Under the pieces are notes generated by a model. It was given only the letters and a program-made list of their open reading frames with translations, was not told the DNA's origin and searched no databases. Made by a program: the position numbers and the translations under genes. Below are positions 57,493 to 64,000 of a stretch of DNA of 64,000 nucleotides, piece by piece; position 1 is the stretch's first letter; each line of letters opens with the position of its first letter. Source of the DNA: Bilabrum cf. latius (lineage: Eukaryota > Bigyra: Bicosoecida > Bigyra > Bicosoecida); the NCBI GenBank assembly GCA_965178125.1, contig OZ237761.1, forward strand, positions 620,001 to 684,000, written 5' to 3'.

Positions 57493-57733
57493 GATCACGA
57501 ACTGAACAGCCTTCGCAACAGCCTCATGATCACGAACTGAACAGCCTTCGCAACAGCCTCATGATCACGAACTGAACAGCCTTCGCAACAGCCTCATGAT
57601 CACGAACTGAACAGCCTTCGCAACAGCCTCATGATCACGAACTGAACAGCCTTCGCAACAGCCTCATGATCACGAACTGAACAGCCTTCGCAACAGCCTC
57701 ATGATCACGAACTGAACAGCCTTCGCAACAGCC
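57493..57733. repeat. 35-bp tandem repeat, about 6.9 copies
   Basis: Unit containing ATCACGAACTGAACAGCC and TTCGCAACAGCCTCATG, perfect copies at 35-bp spacing. It lies between the convergent ankyrin-like and kinase genes and overlaps the kinase stop codon (57705-57707) and its last codons. No unique spacers, so it is not a CRISPR array. Confidence 0.95.
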
Positions 57734-60700
57734 CAACGCCGCGGGCTGCATCGCGCGACTGGGCGTCCGACTGCCCACCGCTTGCTGCTCCACCCCCCGT
57801 CTCCTACCCCTGCGCCTATTCGCCGCTCTGCACAGCAAGTGGACCGCTCGTCAAGCCGCTCACACCACTGCCGCCGCCCATGCGAGGCATGGCCGATGCT
57901 CTTCGCCGCGGCCTGCGGTGGGGCCCTGCCCCACCCTGACCCTTTCGGGCAGCAGCAGCGGATGCAGGAACAGCGGCAGCAGCCTGCGAGGCCCCAGCTG
58001 AGGGCCCCGACACATGGGCGGGGGGGGAGGGCCCAGCAGTAGCAGATCGCAGAAGCAGCATGCGCCCGATTTCGCCCACGTCCGTTAGCTGCGGGTGGGG
58101 ACCGGCACCGTCGTCGTCAACCTGCGGGCTCCCCCCTGCTTTGCTGCGGCCATGCTCAGGCTTGGGCCCTGGCTCCCCGACGCGACGACTGCTGCTCCAG
58201 CTGCTATCTGTTCGAAATACCACGGGCGGTGGCCTCTCCTTCCCATCCATGCTCGTGCTTGTGCCTGGGGCATCACCGACACCATGCCCAGGCTTGGGTC
58301 GAGTTCCACAGGAAGCTGAACCTGCATCGGCAGGAGCCTCGCTGCTGGCGAGCCACCTACTCGTTACACCATCTGAACCCGCATCAGCCGATCCGCCTGC
58401 GCTTGTTCCCCCGGCCTTGCTCGCCAGGCTGTCCCTCCCCATCAGCTGTCGACTATGGAGCTGCTCCTCCTTCTCCTGCCCTGTCGCCCCCCCCGCCGCG
58501 CCCTTCCTCACCCCGCTTGTCCCCGTCGGTTCCTTCACCTCCGCCCTCGCAATCGACTCGCTACCCGCCTGCAAGCGGCTCAGGGGGTAGCCCGACCGAA
58601 AATCCCGAGAATTACCCCCGACTCCGCCTCCGTCCGGCTTTCTGTCCCTCACCCCCGGCACGTCTCCACCAGCTCCTGCGCCGGCATCCAGCCCCCCGCC
58701 GGACCTGGATCGCTTAAACTTCTTTACGAGCAGCACCTTCGCGATCGCCACGCTCCAGATGTCCTTCCGGGCCGTATAGGCAGAGGCCACGTCCCGCGTG
58801 GAAGTGGACAGCCGCCGCAGGTCGTTCAAGTCAGGCATGTCTCCGGAACTGCCCGCCCCCGAGAACACGCTCCTCCTGCTCGATGCAAGCCGAAGCTCCC
58901 GCTCGGACTGCTTGGATGAGTGCAGCAGGTACCGACCGCTGTTGCTGAAGAATCCCCTCTGACCCGCGCGAGGGAGGGCCACGCTGCGGCCTCTTCGGCG
59001 ACCAGCGGCCGCCGTCCCAGGGCTGCGATGAGCAGCAGGAGACCGCATGGGAGTCCCTGATCCAGCTCCTGCTCCTGCGCCTTCTCCTTCCCACACACCA
59101 GGACCCTGCGAGCCGTCGCTGCTAGTGCGTGACATCGACCCCCCACCACCACTGTTGAGGCGGGCGGAAGGCCGTACCATGCCCGCGGGATCGGTCATGC
59201 GCCGGCCGTACGCTGCCAAGAACGAGGGAGGGAGGTCGCTGCTGTCCACTGCTGGTCTGGAGGGACCGAGCGACGGAGAGTGTGACGAGTGCATCGAGCC
59301 CCCTTGCGTCGGTGGCAGCCCGTCCCGCGTTGACCCCTGGTTGCGCACGGCCTTGTGATTACGGATCATGCCCGCGCGCGCCTTCGCCGCGAAACTGATG
59401 GCTTGCGCCCCGTCGCCTGCCGCAGGCGCTCTGGACACTCCTTCTCCTGTCTTCTCTCCTGTCTTTTCTCCTGCATCGCCACTCGGACCGGCATTGGCAC
59501 TGCTAGCAGGAGTCCCACCAGCACCCTTGCTGCTGCTGCTGCTGCTGCTGCTATTGCTGCCGGCCGGTACGAGCCCGCGCCTGGAGCTGGCGGCGAGCAG
59601 GGCTTGTTCTGCCTCGCTCTCGGCCTGTCTCGCCCGACGCAGCTCCTCCGCGTCCTCCTTCTCTTGCCTCGCCTGCTGCAGCATCGCCTCGCTGACGCCC
59701 TCGTCCTCCTCCCCGGCGACCTTCTCGTTCTCGTCTTCGTCTTCGTCCAGCCCTTCATCGATCGTGTCGCCCACACGCACCGCGTCTGCGTCCTCATCTT
59801 CGCCGCCGTCTTCACCATTGCCCACCTGGTCCAGATACAGCCAGGCGTGCTCGTGCAGCTGATCTGCAGTCATCCTCTTGTCCGGGTCCACCTCAAGGAG
59901 GCCCCGAAGCAGCTCGAGAAACTCGTCGGACAGGCCCTTAGCCGGCAGCCTGCCCCAGTCGATCTTCCCCGTCGCGACCGCGTCTCCCAGCGCAGTGGGA
60001 TCTCCTTTCTTCGGCTCGGATCCGGGGATGGGCAGCTGCCCGCGTCTTGAGGCCAGCAGGAACAGCACCACACCAAGCGACCACATGTCGGCGGCTCGCA
60101 ACGAGTAGCCCGGTGGGGGTCCCGTTCGGACGGGTGCGATGCTGGGCGCTAGACTTGGCGAGGGGGTCGCTGCCAGGCCTGGCTCTAGCACGCTTGATGC
60201 GCCGGCCTTGCTTCGCCTCTGGAGAAATGGAGGAGGGACTTGGGGCGGATCGGCAGTCGCTGGTGCCGGTGCTGGCTGAGCCGGCCTCTGTGCTCGTTTT
60301 GTGAGAAACGGCGGGCGCGGGGCCGGAGCAGTCGCAGACACCGGCGAAGCTGCACTCGGGCTTATAGCCGAGGGGGGCTGCTTTCCTCCTTTGCGGGAGA
60401 GGAATGGAGGCCTCCCTCCCATGAATGGCGGGGGGTTCGGGGAGGGACCGGAACTGCTGCTGCTGCCGCTGGAGGCCGATGCTGCCGCGTCAGTCGCTTT
60501 TCCGGCCGCCCCTGGGCCTATTCCTCCTCCTCCTCCTTTTCTTCTCATGGCCCCCAGCATCGGCGGGATGCCCGGCGGGGCTGATCCCTCCGATGGCAGC
60601 TCGGGCTGCGGCCGCCCGTAGTTCGGCCGGTAGCATTCCGGGGGCAAAAAAGCCGGCGTACCCTCCGTGCTCTTGGTGAAGTCGGCCCACTTCTCGTCGG

Positions 60701-62018
60701 ACAAGAGGACTTTAGCCACCCCCAGGTCGATCACCTTGGCCCAGGGTTCGCCCTGGGGCACCTGCTCCGAGAGGGGGGCAGACAGGAGGATGTTCTCCGG
60801 CTTGATATCCCTTGAGCAAATGCCCACCGAGTGTAGGTACCACAGGGCGTCGCCAACGTCGTGGGCCACGCGCCTGATTTCTGGCTCCGAGTAGAGGCCC
60901 TGCTCTGCCGGATCTTCTTCTTCGTCATTATCGGTCCTGCCGCTCGTCCCTGCCGCCCTTGCGCCCGCGCCTGCTTCCTCCCCCTGCAGCTGTGCAGGGC
61001 TCGGTGACCTGCTTCCCCTGTGGGCGCCGCGGCTGCTCGCGCCGGATCCAGCCGACTAGGCAACGCTGCCGGGCTCAGTGGCAGTGCGCATGGGGCTTTC
61101 ATTCGATGTCCACATGCCCGTGGTCATCTGGCCAGCGGTCGGTGAGCGCAGCCCTGCCCTCCTTCGGTATCGCTTGCGCCTGTCGTCCCAGACCAGCAGA
61201 GGCCCGCCCTTGAGGAGCTCCATGACGGCGTGGATCTTATCGCCTTTCTCCTTGTCGATCAGCTCGTAGCAAAGGCAGATCGCCGGGTGCTGGGTGACCC
61301 CTTTGAGGACTGCCAGCTCGACCCTGAGCTTGTCCAGGCCAGAGACTACCTTGAGACCCCCGCCGCCAGGAGACCCGTCGTCCTCTCTCTGGTACTGCTT
61401 GCGCTTCGCCAGCTTCGTCTTGGAGAACTGCTTAACGGCTACTTCCATGCCATTTCGCACGTGTACTGCGCGGAAAACCTTCGCGTAGCCTCCCTCTCCA
61501 ATCTGTTCAATCAATTGCCACTCGTTGACCTTGGGCATCCTGACTCGATCCAAGCGGGAAACGCCCTTTAGCGCCGATGCAACTTGCTGAGAGCTTGTAG
61601 ACTCGTGTTGTCGGCTGGATTCTTCTTCATCGTGCTCTTCTCCTTGACTTGCCATGCGGACGAGCTGCTGCTTGCGAGGCTTGAAGTTGGTTTTGTCCAG
61701 AAGCGCAGAGTGCGCTTCTCCATCAAGCAGCAGAGACGCCTTTTTAGTGAGAACCAATGAGTTACGTCCCGGTTTTAGGATTCGTTTCGATTGGAATGTT
61801 GCAGCGGTCTGCTTGGAGTCTAGCTGGGGTCGTTGCGCTTCGTTAGCTTCGCCCGAGCTGCTCCCTGGTCCATCTGGCCGCGTCTCATCCGCAGTCTCAT
61901 CTCTCGCGGCATCATTCTGCTGCTCGTCTTGGTCTTCTCTCTCCATAGAAATAATCCAAAGAACCACTGCGTTTAAGGCGATTGATACGTGGTCTGAAGG
62001 AGCGCCTGCCACTGCCAT
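57705..62018 (-). CDS. CaMKK/GRIK-like serine/threonine protein kinase
   Basis: Frame from ATG 62018 (alternative ATG 61946) to TGA 57705-57707, 1,437 residues, three TAG codons as Gln. The kinase domain is split by inserts: Gly loop IGEGGYAKVF, Lys in VAVKQFSK (about 61,440), VMELLKGGPLL, catalytic loop ICSRDIKPENILL (Ser in place of the usual His of HRD), DLG instead of DFG (VIDLGVAK), GTPAFLPPE activation segment, and after a long Pro/Gly insert DMWSLGVVLFLLA and VDPDKRMTADQLHEHAWL. The GTPAF-PE and GGPL text resembles CaMKK/GRIK/Elm1 kinases, which activate AMPK/SnRK1. The C-terminal 700 residues are Ser/Gly-rich low complexity. The final residues are encoded by the tandem repeat. Confidence 0.78.
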
Positions 62019-62088
62019 GATGACGATCAGACCCAAAGATTCGATCCGCTGACCAAAGTTTCGCTCAATAGCGAGAACGCTTTGTACT

Positions 62089-63561
62089 ATGAATAATCTT
62101 GGCTGTGGACTTGTGCCATCGATCGCGCTGTGCGTGGTTTTGGCTCTTTGTTAGACAGGGAGGTGCAAGTACGCTACAACTGCAACAGAGCCTCCGCTGC
62201 TGGTCGACAACAACACCAAGGCGATTATAGCACCCAATGTTCCACCGATACCTATCGGACTGTGGGCGATGACGCACGTGTCCCTTCCTGCAGAGGATAA
62301 GCACGGCAAGAACTTGCCGCTGCTCAACCTCACAGAGGCTCGCAAGATGATTCGCAACGACTACATCGTTGGCGTGTCCGTAGAATTCAGCCTGTATGAC
62401 GTGTGGCCAGACCAAAATAAACCCCCGAGCATGGATCGCGTGGCACAGCACATGCAGGTAATCGACGAGGCCTGCGAGGCCGAGGGCAAGGCTCGCGGCT
62501 GCCTGCCTTTCTTCCTCAAGCCCTTCCTGTCCAACCTCCCCACGTGGATGGGCACCGTGCCCCCTCTCTCCATGGGCCGCAACCAGGTGGGCATGCGGGT
62601 GCTCGGCGCTCCCACGTCGTGGCAAGGTGTCATGACGAACGCGACGGTTCCACTGTCCTGCGACCCCGCCTGGCACTCCATCCTGGATCGGGTGCTGGAC
62701 GCGATCGACGCGTGGCTCGGGGAACAAGACGCGCGAGTCACCCGCGTGCCCATTGTGCATTTCCTGGGCCCACTCATGACCTCGCTGCAGATGAGGCCAG
62801 GCCCACAGCCCCTGTTCGACTACCTCAGCGCCGCACCGGGCGTCAACGATACGCTGGGCTGGGGCTGGAACAAGGAGTGCCACATCGACGCGTGGGTGCA
62901 GAGGGCCCGCCGGTTCGGGGACGCGAGCCGCTGGCCGCACGTGGGCAAGCGGGCCTGGGCCTTCGACTTCACCGTGCTGCCGGCCAAGTCCAACAACGCG
63001 TCGTTCGTGTTCTTCGACACGGCAGACCAGACCAGGCCCCTGGATGCGCTCGAATAGTCGCACCCGCTTGGACCCGGGGCAGTGCTCGCAAAGACAGAGT
63101 CGCTTCACGTGAACCTGGACTTCAACCACACCCACAGCACGTGCAGCGCCATCCCGCCCGCCAACGATTCCGGATCCCACGCCAGCTTCCAGGAGGCCTA
63201 CATGGACGAGCCCCTGGGCGTGCCCTACCAGTTCATTGGCAACCGCACGTGGAGGCACGGCTGGGAGGATTTCTCCCCCATCGCCATGCCAGCCCTGCCC
63301 GGCAACCGCACGGCGGTGCCCTCCATGTACCCCCTCGCGGTTCTAGGGAACAACTCGCTCTACCGGGACATCGGGCCGGGGCTCATCGACCCGGTTGTTC
63401 CCCAGGGAACACTGTGGGCGGAGGTATGGCAGTGGGAGGCAGCCGACCCGTGGGGGGCCCCTGCCTGCGTGAGCGGGGACGCCCTTGCAGCCGGCATGCG
63501 GGAGTGGAACCGGCGGCTGAGAGAGGAGTACGTTGCATCTGTGCGAGCCGCCGCGCTTTGA
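62089..63561 (+). CDS. Secreted protein, possible glycosidase-like fold (490 aa)
   Basis: ATG 62089 to TGA 63559-63561, two TAG codons as Gln, the first at the end of a clear signal peptide (SIALCVVLALC, residues 11-21). The mature part has segments with the rhythm of a TIM barrel (GVSVEFSLYDVW; PIVHFLGPLM; AWAFDFTVL) and many potential N-glycosylation sites (NAT, NNT, NHT, NRT). I do not recognise the family; a carbohydrate-active enzyme is only a guess. It is divergent from the kinase gene with 70 bp between starts. Confidence 0.7.
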
Positions 63562-63666
63562 GGTTTTCATCTCGCACCGGAGCGCGATGGCGCTGGGGCA
63601 TCATGCCGCTGCAGGCCGGCCGCTGGCATGCTGTCCACGTGCCTCGGTACACAGGTGGGGGTCGAT

Positions 63667-64000
63667 TCAAGTCAGGGTCTTGGCGAGCTTCGCGCTGGGA
63701 GGGGCGAGCACGGTCTTCCATGCCTTGCGGCTGGCTTCGATGGCGCGATCGTGGTCGCCCTCCGCGCTCGCCAGCATGGCGAGCGCCTGCTCGGCCCACC
63801 CGTGCGCTCCTCGCCGCATGGCCCGGTCCATGCCGTAGGACTACAGGCAGTGCAGGCTGCAATCGAGCTTGCCAACTCTTGTCACCAGTGCGGAGGCTCC
63901 GCGAACCAAGGGTGCCCCAGTGGCCTCGCAACGGACCAGCGCAATCTGCGTGATGGGGCAGTAGTGCATAATGGCAAGCAAGCGGCAGGCGGCCGCTGCA
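63667..64000 (-). CDS. Partial host gene, TPR-like C-terminus
   Basis: A minus-strand frame enters from the right edge and ends at TGA 63667-63669. About 110 residues are visible, with one TAG as Gln. It includes Cys/His-containing text (IMHYCPITQIALVRCEATG) and then a helical pair, WAEQALAMLASAEGDHDRAI, like a tetratricopeptide repeat. The rest lies outside the window. It is convergent with the secreted-protein gene. Confidence 0.5.

Noticed and set aside
57493-57733. CRISPR-like array.
   Set aside because: The 35-bp units abut without spacers and the DNA is nuclear eukaryotic.
22801-64000. Many long ORFs on the strand opposite to the called host genes, e.g. 48900-50900 minus and 51675-53618 minus.
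   Set aside because: GC-rich DNA with TAG as sense leaves few stops, so antisense frames stay open by chance; they are low-complexity Arg/Pro/His shadows and the sense frames have recognisable domains.
1-64000. In-frame TAGs as pseudogene stops or sequencing errors.
   Set aside because: Only TAG occurs, never TAA or TGA, in dozens of genes with intact catalytic residues and correct splice phases.
1-64000. TAG as leucine or another residue.
   Set aside because: The repeat protein at 21194-22294 has CAA at the TAG column, and plant Pol alpha has Gln at the 51573 site.
1-64000. tRNA, rRNA or riboswitch genes, including a suppressor tRNA-Gln(CUA).
   Set aside because: None was seen on reading; a covariance-model search would be needed to exclude them.
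1-64000. Artificial joining of a virus contig and a host contig.
   Set aside because: Cannot be fully excluded, but the shared TAG=Gln code, the host-like retroelement nested in the viral part and a viral integrase all favour true integration.

Overview
The window is nuclear DNA of a protist- or alga-like eukaryote whose genome and resident mobile elements all read UAG as glutamine. The evidence is direct. Every conserved gene here is interrupted by in-frame TAG and by no other stop, the reading frame and homology continue across each TAG, and TGA or TAA ends the gene. All GC-rich host genes end in TGA; the AT-rich viral genes end mostly in TAA and sometimes TGA. The gene models below are therefore reads through TAG and are much longer than standard-code ORFs. 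Host introns are GT-AG and about 77-132 nt long. I cannot name the species; the code pattern (UAG=Gln, UAA and UGA as stops) and a Kangaroo/PAT-like retroelement are the best taxonomic handles.

Region 1 (1 to about 22,785) is an AT-rich integrated polinton-like virus or virophage; its left end lies outside the window. It carries the morphogenesis set: major capsid, probable minor capsid, adenovirus/Ulp1-type maturation protease and packaging ATPase. It also has a retrovirus-type integrase, a nucleotidyltransferase, a P-loop protein, a BspA-like repeat protein, a zinc-ribbon protein and several unknowns. No polymerase or helicase is visible. Two upstream motif classes and three related intergenic repeats suggest viral regulation.

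Region 2 (1,981-8,631) is a GC-rich PAT-like (DIRS-order) retrotransposon inserted on the minus strand inside the viral zinc-ribbon gene. It has split direct repeats (A1-body-B1-A2-B2 read on its coding strand), a gag-RT-RNase H polyprotein and an overlapping tyrosine recombinase. This is a nested insertion: host retroelement in provirus in host chromosome.

Region 3 (about 22,785-64,000) is dense GC-rich host DNA. In order: a hemerythrin-like gene fragment at the viral junction; a 1,421-residue membrane protein (+); tuberin/TSC2 (-, 3,079 aa, one exon); a secreted Cys-rich protein (-); a myotubularin phosphatase (+); Mis18 (-); DNA polymerase alpha catalytic subunit (+), divergent from Mis18; an unknown protein (-); an unknown ankyrin-like protein (+); a 35-bp tandem repeat; a CaMKK/GRIK-like kinase (-); a secreted protein (+); and a partial TPR-like gene (-). 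Tuberin and a CaMKK-like kinase both belong to energy/TOR signalling in other eukaryotes, but their proximity here may be chance.
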